Below, one piece after another: positions 1-8,145 of a DNA stretch of 64,000 bases. This DNA is from Betaproteobacteria bacterium. Lineage in GTDB: Bacteria; Pseudomonadota; Gammaproteobacteria; Burkholderiales; Ga0077523. The stretch is taken from positions 1 to 64,000 of the forward strand of contig JANXYG010000056.1 in the NCBI GenBank assembly GCA_025350245.1, in the 5' to 3' direction. The position numbers and the translations under genes were made by a program. How positions within the stretch are numbered: the stretch's first letter is position 1; every line of letters begins with the position of its first letter. Below the pieces are notes generated by a model. The model saw only the letters and a program-made list of their open reading frames with translations, did no database searches and was not told where the DNA came from.

Positions 1-27
1 CCGAAGAGCGCCGCTACGATCAGCCAT
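1..27 (-). CDS. possible first codons of a potC-type ABC permease (partial)
   Basis: A minus-strand ATG at base 27 opens a reading frame (MADRSGALR) that runs off the window edge. It lies 72 bp downstream of the potB-like permease and in the same direction, where the second permease of a spermidine/putrescine-type importer is normally found. Only nine codons are visible, and there is no convincing Shine-Dalgarno sequence, so the call rests on position alone. Confidence 0.3.
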
Positions 28-99
28 GAGCGCCGCCGGGCCGCCCCAAGGCGCGAATTACGCCCCCTCGGGGGGTGTGGGGGCGCATCATCCGAGCGC

Positions 100-996
100 T
101 TACGCACGGGCGCTTCCCCTGCCGCCGCCGCGGCCCACCCACGCCGCCAGTCCGGCCAGTGAGAGCGCCGCGACCGTCAGCACGATCGACAGCACGCTGC
201 CGAACGGCCAGTCGCGCGTCTCCAGGAACTGCTGCTTGATGACGTTGCCGATGAGGCTGTCGTCGGGGCCGCCCAGGATGTCGGGGATGGCGAAGATCCC
301 CAGCGCGGGAATGAAGACGAGCGCGGCGCCGGCATAGACGCCCGGCAGCGAAAGAGGGAACGTAATCCGCCAGAAGCGCTGCCAGGCGTTGGCGCCGAGA
401 TCACGTGCGGCGTCGAGCAGCGCCGGGTCGTGCTTCTCCAGGTTTGCATAAAGCGGCAGCACCATGAATGGCAGATGCACGTACACGAGGCCGATGACGA
501 CGGCGATCGGCGAGAACAGCAACGGTACCGGCTCGAAACCGACGGCCCCGAGCATGGTGTCGAACATCCGGGCGAACGCCGACTGGGGCCCGAGGATGAT
601 CATCCATGCATACACCCGGATCAGGAAGTTGCTCCAGAACGGGAGTATCACCAGCAATACCAGGACTTCACGGTAACGCTTGGCGCTGCGGGCGATGGTC
701 AGGGCCAACGGATAGGCCAGCAGCAGGCACAGCAGCGTGGTCACCGCGGCGTAGCAGAACGACTTGAAGAAAAGCTCGACATAGATAGCGTCGGTGAAGA
801 AGCGCTGATAGTTCTCGAAAGTGAGGCCGGCGAGTTCGTCCGGGTCGCCGATGCCGAACAGCGGGGCGAGTCCGCCGAGCTCGCCCGGAAAACGAAACGA
901 CGCCATCACCATGATCAGCGCCGGCATCGCGAAGAACAGCGCCAGGTAAACGATCGGCGGCCCGCTGATCAGCCACTTGTTCGAGAGTCGGCTCAT
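100..996 (-). CDS. potB: spermidine/putrescine-type ABC transporter permease PotB
   Basis: This 298-aa integral membrane protein is one of the two permeases of a polyamine-type ABC importer. It has about six hydrophobic segments, the first within residues 8-32. The cytoplasmic EAA loop that contacts the ATPase is visible as DAARDLGANAWQRFWRITFP near residue 195. Length and layout match PotB/PotH proteins. It lies 64 bp downstream of the ATPase gene on the same strand and probably shares its transcript. The substrate (polyamine, or another small organic molecule carried by this subfamily) cannot be decided because the binding-protein gene is outside the window. Confidence 0.85.
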   Translation of the reverse strand: MSRLSNKWLISGPPIVYLALFFAMPALIMVMASFRFPGELGGLAPLFGIGDPDELAGLTFENYQRFFTDAIYVELFFKSFCYAAVTTLLCLLLAYPLALTIARSAKRYREVLVLLVILPFWSNFLIRVYAWMIILGPQSAFARMFDTMLGAVGFEPVPLLFSPIAVVIGLVYVHLPFMVLPLYANLEKHDPALLDAARDLGANAWQRFWRITFPLSLPGVYAGAALVFIPALGIFAIPDILGGPDDSLIGNVIKQQFLETRDWPFGSVLSIVLTVAALSLAGLAAWVGRGGGRGSARA

Positions 997-1060
997 CGAT
1001 TCGGATCACCAGAGGGGCCGACGCGGGAACGGCACGGATGAACCGGGCAGGCCGAGATCA

Positions 1061-2149
1061 TCAATCGCGCAAAAAGCTGGCGGCGTCGTCGCGCCAGCCG
1101 ATCTGCACCGCATCGCCGGGCTCGAAGAACTTCGAAGAGCGGCCGATCGCGTTGTTGGGCAGCATGACCTCGACCCGCGAACCGCCCTCGACCTCGACAA
1201 TGTAGAGCGTGACATCGCCGGTGTAGAGATAGTCGAACACCTTGCCTGAGAAACGATTGACGCAGTCGGCGCCCGCCAGCTCGCGGCCGATCGACACCTT
1301 CTCGGGCCGCAGCGCGAGCGTGCCCTTCGCGCCGGCGACGGCGCCATCGGCGCCGGACGCCATCACCGTGCCGAGATCAGCCACGTCGAGGGTCAACCGG
1401 CCCTCGACGGCAGCGGTGACGCTGCAGTCCATCAGGTTGCACTCGCCGATGAAGTCGGCGACGAAGCGATTTTTGGGAAAGCTGTAGATCGTCGCCGGCT
1501 CGTCGAGCTGCTCGACCCGGCCATGGTTCATGACCGCGATCCGGTGCGAAAGCGCAAGCGCCTCTTCCTGGTCATGGGTCACATAGATGAAGGTGACGCC
1601 GACTTCCTTCTGCAGGGTGATCAGCTCGAGCTGCATGCGCTCCTTGAGCTTGGCGTCGAGCGCTGCCAGCGGTTCATCCAGCAACAGCAGGCGCGGCCGG
1701 TTGACCAGCGCCCGTGCCACGGCCACTCGCTGGCGCTGGCCACCGGATAGCTCGCTCGGATAGCGCTTCTCCATGCCCAGCAAGGAAACATCGTCGAGTG
1801 CTTCATGCACGCGGGCGGCGATCTGCTCGGCCGAAACGCCGTTCATCCTGAGCGGGAAGGCGATGTTCTGTGCCACGGTCATGTGGGGGAACAGGGCGTA
1901 GCTCTGGAACACGGTGTGGACGTTGCGATCCTCCGGCGGCACCCCGGCCATGTCCTTGCCGTCGAGGAGAATGCGGCCGCCATCGGGCTGGTCGAAGCCC
2001 GCGATCATGCGCAGCAGCGTGGTCTTGCCGCAGCCGGAGGGTCCGAGGAGGGTGAAGAACTCGCCGGCCTCGATCGAGAGGCTGACCGCGTCTACCGCGA
2101 CAAAGTCTCCGAAACGCCGGGAGACCTGCTGAATCTCGAGAAGGGCCAT
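1061..2149 (-). CDS. potA: polyamine-type ABC transporter ATP-binding protein PotA
   Basis: This 362-aa ATPase energises the PotB/PotC-type importer. Residues 1-240 form the ABC domain, with Walker A GPSGCGKTT near residue 37, signature LSGGQRQR near 137 and Walker B LLLLDEPLAALD just after it. The C-terminal third is a TOBE-type regulatory domain, as in PotA. The ORF track extends the frame to 2374, but the extra residues are unlike any ATPase. The ATG at 2149 (MALLEIQQVSRRFG) gives the standard PotA N-terminus. Transcription probably starts at the TACAAT-like element about 40 bp upstream. Confidence 0.9.
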   Translation of the reverse strand: MALLEIQQVSRRFGDFVAVDAVSLSIEAGEFFTLLGPSGCGKTTLLRMIAGFDQPDGGRILLDGKDMAGVPPEDRNVHTVFQSYALFPHMTVAQNIAFPLRMNGVSAEQIAARVHEALDDVSLLGMEKRYPSELSGGQRQRVAVARALVNRPRLLLLDEPLAALDAKLKERMQLELITLQKEVGVTFIYVTHDQEEALALSHRIAVMNHGRVEQLDEPATIYSFPKNRFVADFIGECNLMDCSVTAAVEGRLTLDVADLGTVMASGADGAVAGAKGTLALRPEKVSIGRELAGADCVNRFSGKVFDYLYTGDVTLYIVEVEGGSRVEVMLPNNAIGRSSKFFEPGDAVQIGWRDDAASFLRD

Positions 2150-2186
2150 CGAGGTGCGCTGGGGTGCGCTGCACAATGAACGGTTG

Positions 2187-2192
2187 ATTGTA
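2187..2192 (-). promoter_or_regulatory. possible -10 element upstream of potA
   Basis: TACAAT on the minus strand (5/6 match to the sigma-70 -10 box) lies 37 bp upstream of the potA start, directly after a run of six T residues. No good -35 hexamer is seen 16-18 bp further upstream, so this is a weak call. Confidence 0.35.
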
Positions 2193-2261
2193 CAAAAAAC
2201 GCATCGGCAGAAGGGATCCGTATACATCCGGCGACCGGAAGGCCGGCCGCACGCCAGCGGA

Positions 2262-3516
2262 TCAGGAACCTGGTGGCGGCGGGACCCCTGCCAGCCCTCC
2301 CGGCATCCACCCACCCCCGAGCGCCCGAACCAGGCCCACGGTGGCCCCCAACTGCTGACCACGAAGCTGGGCATCCGCGCGGGCCAGCGACAAACGGGTA
2401 CGCTCGACGTCGATCACATCGAGCATCATCGCGAGCCCAGCGCGATGCCGGGTCTCGACCAACCGGGATGCTCGCACTGCGCCGTCCATGGCACGTTCCT
2501 GGGCGGCCCGCTGTTGTGCCAGAAGACGCAGCGTACTCAACTGGTCTTCGACCTCGCGAAAGGCCACCAGGAGGCGCTCGCGATAGCGCGCCACGTTCTC
2601 GCGATAGGCCGCCTCCGCGCGCTGGAGGTTCGCCCGATTGCGCCCACCGTCGAAGAGTGGCAGCGACACCGCGGGAAACAGGGCCCAGACCACGCTCTCG
2701 GGTCGCAGCAGCAGGCCCTAGAACGAAGTCCTCCGGCGTGGCGCCGACCAGGATCGCGAGCGCGTGCTCCTGGTCGGCGCGGGTCCGCAGCACCACCGCA
2801 ACCTCGGCCTCGGCCGCCGCCAGTTCGGTCGCGGTGCGCGCGAGGTCGAGATCGGATGCCAACCCGCCCCGTTTCCTGGCGGCGACCAGACCCGCCGTTC
2901 GTTGCCGCAGATCGATGGCGTCGCGCAGCAACCGCTCTTCGGCCTCCAGCGTGCGCAATGCAAAGTACGTGTTGGCGATGTCGGCGGCCAGCGCCAGCCG
3001 CGCCACGTGCCATGCTGCCTGGCTCGCCTCCAGCCGGGCCGCGGCCGCCTGGTTCGCCCGCCGCACACGCCCCCACAGGTCGACCTCGTAACTCATGGTG
3101 GCGGGCACCAGATACCGCCTGGCTTCGTACTCGAACACCCCCTTGCCGGGCTGGTCGGGCCGGTTGCCCGAGAATCGCTCCCGGCCGGCGCGCGCGTCGA
3201 GCGTCACGTTCGGCAGTTGTTCCGCCCGGGCGAATCCCGCCGCTGCGCGGGCCTAGTCGACCCGCGCCGCCATGGCCAGCAGGCCCGGATTCGACGCCAG
3301 GCCGCGTTGCTCCAGATCGTCGAGCGTGGCATCGCCAAACATGCGCCACCAATCGCCACGAGTGCTGTCGTCGGCGGGGCGGGCCTCGCGCCACGGCCCC
3401 TGCTCCTTGAACGCGACCGGGATCGATTCAGCGGGGCGACGATAGTCGGGACCGACGATCGTGCAGGCACCCGCCATCGCGACGCAGGCGACGACGACAG
3501 CCCGACGGGCGATCAC
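2262..3516 (-). pseudogene. degraded OprM/NodT-family outer-membrane efflux lipoprotein
   Basis: The three ORF-track pieces are remnants of one outer-membrane factor gene. The 5' piece (3516-3253) begins with a lipoprotein signal (MIARRAVVVACVAMAGAC) and the family start TIVGPDYRRP, and ends at a TAG after AARVD. The same frame continues beyond the TAG into TLDARAGRERFSG. The next break is after ATPEDFVLG. There the frame shifts and about 67 residues present in the intact paralogue at 12807-14297 (from its PAASF to DLSQ) are missing, and the sequence resumes as LLRPESVVWALFPAV up to the normal C-terminus. One nonsense codon plus a roughly 200-bp frame-shifting deletion make it non-functional. 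Its ATG overlaps the adaptor stop codon by 4 bp, the old operon arrangement. Confidence 0.88.
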
Positions 3517-4748
3517 GGCTTGCCGCCGCTCGCCGGCGCCGATACGGTTGCGGCCGACTTGCCGTCGCTCTTCTTCTCCTCCTTCTTCTCGTGTCGCTCG
3601 ACCAGGACCGCTTTCACCCTGGTGCCGTCGTGCAGGTCATCGCGCGGGTTGTTGACCACCCGATCACCGTTGGCGACACCCTCGATCACCTCGACTTCCT
3701 TGCCGAAGTCGCGGCCGAGCTTCACCTTGCGAATGTGGACCACATCGTCCGGCCCGACCATCGCGACCCGGATCCCGTCGCCACCGATGAGGACGGCATT
3801 GACCGGGACCGTCACCGCCGGCGCGGCCTGAGTCAGCTGGAACCTGACCTGGGCATACATGCCCGGCAACACGCGTCCGTCGGGATTGGGCAGGTCGAGC
3901 TGTACCATCATGGTCCGGGTCGCGGGATCGAACGCGCCGGCGCGTCGCGTGACCTGGGCGGCCAGCGCCGCATCGCCCAGCTCACGCACGATGACCTCGC
4001 CCTTGACGCCCGCCTTCACCAGCGCGACGTGGCTCTGCGGAACACTCACCATCACACGCAACGTGTTCGACTGCGCCAGCTTGAACAGCCAGGGTGAAGA
4101 CGCGGAGGCGCCGGAGACCAGGGTCCCGAGATCGACGTTGCGGGCGGTGATGGTCCCCGCGAAGGGTGCTACCAGCTTGAGGAACGTGCGCTGTTGTTCG
4201 AGCTGACGCTGGTGCGCCGTCAATGCCGCGAGATCGGCGGTCCGCGAGCGCAATGCGCCGTCTCGTTCGTCGGCTTCCTGCGCCGACACCGCTTCCTGCA
4301 GCGCCAGCGACCGATAGCGATCCGACGTGGTTCGCGCCAGTTCGAGCTGTGCGCGGATCTGGTCCACCTGGGCCCGGGCTTCGTCGATCTGGCGATCAAT
4401 GTCGGGCGCCTCGAGTTCGGCGAGCAGTTGTCCGGCCTTGACTTCGTCGCCGATGTCCACCAGCCAGCGCTTCACATAGCCGGTGGTGCGGGCATACAGC
4501 GTGGCTTCCTGGTAGGCGAGGATGCCGGCCGGCAGCGTCAGGTCTGCCTTGCCCTTGCCGGGCGTTGCCTTGATCACGGCGACGACGGGCAGGTCGCCCG
4601 CGCCAGTACCGGCGGCAAGGGCCGCTACGGAATGACGCCACATGCCCAGGGCGAACAAGACCACGAGGCCAACCGCAAGCGCCGCCAGCAAAAGGATTCC
4701 GCCGCCGCGGTTCGGTGGCGACTTGGTCAGTGGTCGTGGTGATTGCAT
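3513..4748 (-). CDS. RND efflux periplasmic adaptor subunit (module A)
   Basis: This 411-aa membrane-fusion protein should link the inner-membrane RND pump to an outer-membrane channel. A membrane anchor occupies residues 19-40. A biotinyl-lipoyl half-motif (TTGYVKRWLVDIGDEVKAGQ) and a coiled-coil hairpin (about residues 110-180) follow, then beta-barrel and membrane-proximal domains, and a Lys/Glu-rich tail. The start at 4748 is chosen because GGGGAGG lies about 6 bases upstream; the longer ORF start at 4823 has no such support. It diverges from the RND pump gene across about 150 bp. Its native outer-membrane partner is the adjoining pseudogene, so it may borrow the module B channel. Confidence 0.85.
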   Translation of the reverse strand: MQSPRPLTKSPPNRGGGILLLAALAVGLVVLFALGMWRHSVAALAAGTGAGDLPVVAVIKATPGKGKADLTLPAGILAYQEATLYARTTGYVKRWLVDIGDEVKAGQLLAELEAPDIDRQIDEARAQVDQIRAQLELARTTSDRYRSLALQEAVSAQEADERDGALRSRTADLAALTAHQRQLEQQRTFLKLVAPFAGTITARNVDLGTLVSGASASSPWLFKLAQSNTLRVMVSVPQSHVALVKAGVKGEVIVRELGDAALAAQVTRRAGAFDPATRTMMVQLDLPNPDGRVLPGMYAQVRFQLTQAAPAVTVPVNAVLIGGDGIRVAMVGPDDVVHIRKVKLGRDFGKEVEVIEGVANGDRVVNNPRDDLHDGTRVKAVLVERHEKKEEKKSDGKSAATVSAPASGGKP

Positions 4749-4848
4749 GAGCCCTCCCCGGTGGCCCGGCGCGTAGCCATCCGGTCCCATCGAACCTGCC
4801 GGATGGTGCGTCGCATGAACCATTGTGGCTATGCGCGGGACCCGATCT

Positions 4849-4870
4849 TTGTAACACTACTGTCACAAAA
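4849..4870 (+). promoter_or_regulatory. PhoB-box-like direct repeat or palindromic operator between adaptor and pump genes
   Basis: Two 11-bp units, TTGTAAC+ACTA and CTGTCAC+AAAA, match the spacing and core of the PhoB box (CTGTCAT plus four AT-rich bases, twice). The second half matches at 6/7 positions and the first at about 4/7. The same bases also form an imperfect inverted repeat (TTGTAAC / GTCACAA), as expected for a dimeric TetR-type repressor. The site lies 30 bp before the RND start and about 100 bp before the adaptor start. Which protein binds cannot be settled from the sequence. Confidence 0.35.
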
Positions 4871-4900
4871 CAACAAACGGCAGGCAGAGGAGAACACGGC

Positions 4901-7900
4901 ATGTGGCTTGTGAGACTGGCGCTGGCGCGGCCGTATACGTTCGTGGTCGCGGCGCTTGCCGTGCTGCTCGCCGGCTCACTCCAGATCGTCGGCGCGCCGG
5001 GCTGGCGCGCGATGCCCAAGGACATCTTTCCCGAGATCGCCGAACCGGTCGTCACCGTCATCTGGCAGTACGTCGGCATTCCCGCCGACGCGTTCGAGAA
5101 ACAGATCACCCTGTTCGCGGAGCAGCAGATCAACACCACGGTGAGCAACGTGCGCCGGATCGAGTCGCACACGATCTACGGCAAGAGCCTCATCCGCATC
5201 TACTTCCAGCCCGGCGTCCGCATCGACCAGGCGCTGGCCGAGATCACGGCGACCTGCCAGACCATCCTGCGCCGCATGCCGCCCGGGCAGACACCACCGC
5301 AGATCGTGCAATACAACGCGTCGAGCGTGCCGATCCTCCAGATCGCGCTCGGCAGCGACACACTCACCGAGCAGGAGCTTTACGACAAGGGCCTGTGGCT
5401 GGTGCGCAACAACGTGATCCCGGTTCCGGGCACCACCGTGCCACTGCCATACGGCGGCCGGCCGCGGCTGATCATGATCGACTCGGATCCGGCGCGCATG
5501 GCCGCGCGCGGCGTCACGGTCAAGGACATCAACGACGCGCTCCTGCGGCAGAACGTGAACCTGCCCACCGGCTCGACCCAGATCGGTAGCCGCGAGTACG
5601 TTCTCGGCATCAACAACAGCCCGGAGAAGATCGAGCAGATCGGCGACATGCCGATCCGCACCGCAAACGGCGCCGAGATCTTCATCCGCGACGTCGCCGA
5701 TGTGCGCGACGGCTACAACGAGCAGACCAGCCTGGTGCGCCACGACGGTCGCAAATCGAGTCTGCTAACCGTGCTCAAGAGTGGCGGTGCCTCGACGCTG
5801 GATATCATCCGTGAAGTGCGCGAGCGCATCGCCGCGGTCGAACTGCCCGAGGGGATGCAATTGTCGTTTCTCTTCGACCAGTCGGTGTTCGTGGTCGATG
5901 CCATGCGCGCCGTGGCGGTCGAGGGCGTCATCGCGGCCGGGTTCACCGGGCTGATGGTGTTTGCGTTCCTGGGCAACCTGCGATCGACGCTGATCGTGGT
6001 GGTGGCAATCCCGCTGTCGGTGCTGTTCTCGGTCATCCTGCTCGGTGCGTTCGGTCACACCCTGAACCTGATGACGCTCGGCGGACTCTCGCTTTCGGTC
6101 GGCATCCTGGTCGACGACGCAACGGTCGCCGTCGAGAACGTGCACCGCCATCTGGCCATGGGCAAAGCGCTGCGCGAGGCGATCCTCGAGGCGGCGCGAG
6201 AGGTGGCGGTACCCGCCTTCGTCGCCATGCTCTGCATCTGCATCGTGTTCCTGCCGGTGCTGCTGCTAACCGGCGCGCCGCGCTACCTGTTCGTGCCCCT
6301 GGCCCTGGCCGTGGTGTTCGCGGTGGTGGCGTCCTGGTTCGTGTCGCGCACGCTCGTGCCGGTCATGAGCCGCTACCTGTTGTCGGCTGAGCACGCGCCG
6401 ACGGATGACAACCACGTTCGCGCGACCGGGTTCGCCAGGATGCATGCGGCCATCGAATCCGGATTCGGCCGCCTGCAACGACGCTACGATGGCATCCTCG
6501 ACTGGGCCCTGGGCCGCCCGGCGATCGCGACCATCGCCTTCGCGCTGGTGGTCGTCGCCGGTGCCGCGGCGATACCGTTCGTGGGGCAGGACTTCTTCCC
6601 GGTCGTGGACGCGGGCCAGATCCGCCTGCACATCACTGCCCCAGTGGGCACTCGACTCGAGGAGACGGGTACCATCTTCTCGGAAGTGCAGAACGAGATC
6701 CGGCGGTTGATCAGTGCCGACGACCTCGATGTGATCATCGACAACATCGGGATTCCGCCGTCGACCAATCTGGCTTACAGCGACAACGTCACCATCACGT
6801 CAGCCGATGGCGAGATGCTGGTCGCACTCAAGCCCGAACACGGCACCTCCACCGCAGAGTACGTGCGGCGCCTGCGCCAGCAACTGCCGAAGCGCTTCCC
6901 GGATTGCGCGTTCTATTTCCAGCCCGGGGACATGATGAATCAGATCCTCAATTTCGGGCTGCCGGCGCCGATCGACGTGAGGGTGCTGGGCGGGGACCTC
7001 GGCAACTACGCGCTGGCGCGCAAGCTGGCAGCTGCGATCCGCGCCGTGCCCGGGGCCGTCGACGTGCATATTCACCAGATCATGAACCAGCCGGCGCTGC
7101 GGCTGGAAGTCGACCGCACCCGCGCGCACGAACTGGGCATCAGCCAGCGCGAGATCGCCGAGAACTATCTGATCTCGTCGAGTTCTAGCGTGGTGCTGAC
7201 GCCCACCTACTGGAACGATCCCAAGTCCGGCCGACCCTACCAGGTGGTGGTGGTGCAGCCGCACCACACCGCGCTCGATTCGCTGGACGCGATTCTCGGC
7301 ATCCAGTTGCCGGGACGAGGCCAGTCGCCGACGATTCCACTGGGCAACGTGGCCACCATCAAGCGCACCGAGGTGCCGGCGATCATCAACCACGTCAACA
7401 CCGAGCTTGCGTTCGACGTGTATGCCAATGTGCAGGGCCGCGACCTCGGAGGCGTGAGCCGCGACGTGCGCGCCATCGTCGCCGACTTGCAGGTCGCGGC
7501 CACGGCGCTCAAGAACAACACCCGCATCGAGCTGGCCGGCCAGGCGCAGAGCATGGCCGACACGTTCGTGCGCATGGGCCTGGGCATGGCGTTCGCGACG
7601 CTGCTGGTCTATTTCGTCCTGGTGGTCAACTTCCAGTCGTGGACCGACCCCCTGCTCATTCTTGCGGCGCTTCCCGGCGCACTGGCGGGCGTGGTCTGGA
7701 TGCTGTTCCTGAGCGGAACCACCTTCAGCGTGCCGGCGATGCTCGGCGCGATCATGACCATCGGCGTGGCCACCGCCAACAGCATCCTGATGATCAGCTT
7801 CGCCAATGCGGAACTGGCGGCCGGCCGGGATGCGCGCTCGGCAGCACGAGAAGCCGGCCGGACCCGGTTGCGCCCCGTGCTGATGACGGCGGCAGCCATG

Positions 7901-8095
7901 ATCGCCGGCATGCTGCCGATGGCGTCAGGCCTCGGGCACGGCGGTGAGCAGAACGCCCCGCTCGGCCGTGCGGTGGTCGGCGGCTTGTTGCTCGCCACGG
8001 TGACCACTTTGCTGTTCGTGCCGGTGGTGTTTGCCTGGCTCCGCCGCCACGGCCCGGCGAAACTCAGATTTCCGCTGGATCGCCAGCTCGCCTGA
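4901..8095 (+). CDS. efflux RND transporter permease subunit (module A)
   Basis: This 1064-aa inner-membrane proton-driven pump has the AcrB-type layout: TM1 at residues 10-30, a large periplasmic domain, TM2-6 (about 335-530), a second periplasmic domain, and TM8-12. The TM4 acidic pair is present (GILVDDATVAVEN, D405/D406). The TM10 position that is Lys in AcrB reads GVATANSIL, so Lys is absent, as I recall for this poorly characterised subgroup. The start at 4901 (MWLVRLALARPY) has GAGGAGA seven bases upstream. The gene diverges from its adaptor and converges with the second pump gene (50 bp between stops). The two pumps look roughly half identical by eye. The substrate is unknown. Confidence 0.88.
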   Translation: MWLVRLALARPYTFVVAALAVLLAGSLQIVGAPGWRAMPKDIFPEIAEPVVTVIWQYVGIPADAFEKQITLFAEQQINTTVSNVRRIESHTIYGKSLIRIYFQPGVRIDQALAEITATCQTILRRMPPGQTPPQIVQYNASSVPILQIALGSDTLTEQELYDKGLWLVRNNVIPVPGTTVPLPYGGRPRLIMIDSDPARMAARGVTVKDINDALLRQNVNLPTGSTQIGSREYVLGINNSPEKIEQIGDMPIRTANGAEIFIRDVADVRDGYNEQTSLVRHDGRKSSLLTVLKSGGASTLDIIREVRERIAAVELPEGMQLSFLFDQSVFVVDAMRAVAVEGVIAAGFTGLMVFAFLGNLRSTLIVVVAIPLSVLFSVILLGAFGHTLNLMTLGGLSLSVGILVDDATVAVENVHRHLAMGKALREAILEAAREVAVPAFVAMLCICIVFLPVLLLTGAPRYLFVPLALAVVFAVVASWFVSRTLVPVMSRYLLSAEHAPTDDNHVRATGFARMHAAIESGFGRLQRRYDGILDWALGRPAIATIAFALVVVAGAAAIPFVGQDFFPVVDAGQIRLHITAPVGTRLEETGTIFSEVQNEIRRLISADDLDVIIDNIGIPPSTNLAYSDNVTITSADGEMLVALKPEHGTSTAEYVRRLRQQLPKRFPDCAFYFQPGDMMNQILNFGLPAPIDVRVLGGDLGNYALARKLAAAIRAVPGAVDVHIHQIMNQPALRLEVDRTRAHELGISQREIAENYLISSSSSVVLTPTYWNDPKSGRPYQVVVVQPHHTALDSLDAILGIQLPGRGQSPTIPLGNVATIKRTEVPAIINHVNTELAFDVYANVQGRDLGGVSRDVRAIVADLQVAATALKNNTRIELAGQAQSMADTFVRMGLGMAFATLLVYFVLVVNFQSWTDPLLILAALPGALAGVVWMLFLSGTTFSVPAMLGAIMTIGVATANSILMISFANAELAAGRDARSAAREAGRTRLRPVLMTAAAMIAGMLPMASGLGHGGEQNAPLGRAVVGGLLLATVTTLLFVPVVFAWLRRHGPAKLRFPLDRQLA

Positions 8096-8145
8096 AGCAC
8101 CCGGCGCGCACAGGCCGCACGATGATTCCGGAAGACGCTGCGCCG

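Noticed and set aside
2150-2374. N-terminal extension of the potA ORF
   Set aside because: Residues before MALLEIQQ have no ABC ATPase similarity and cross the promoter region.
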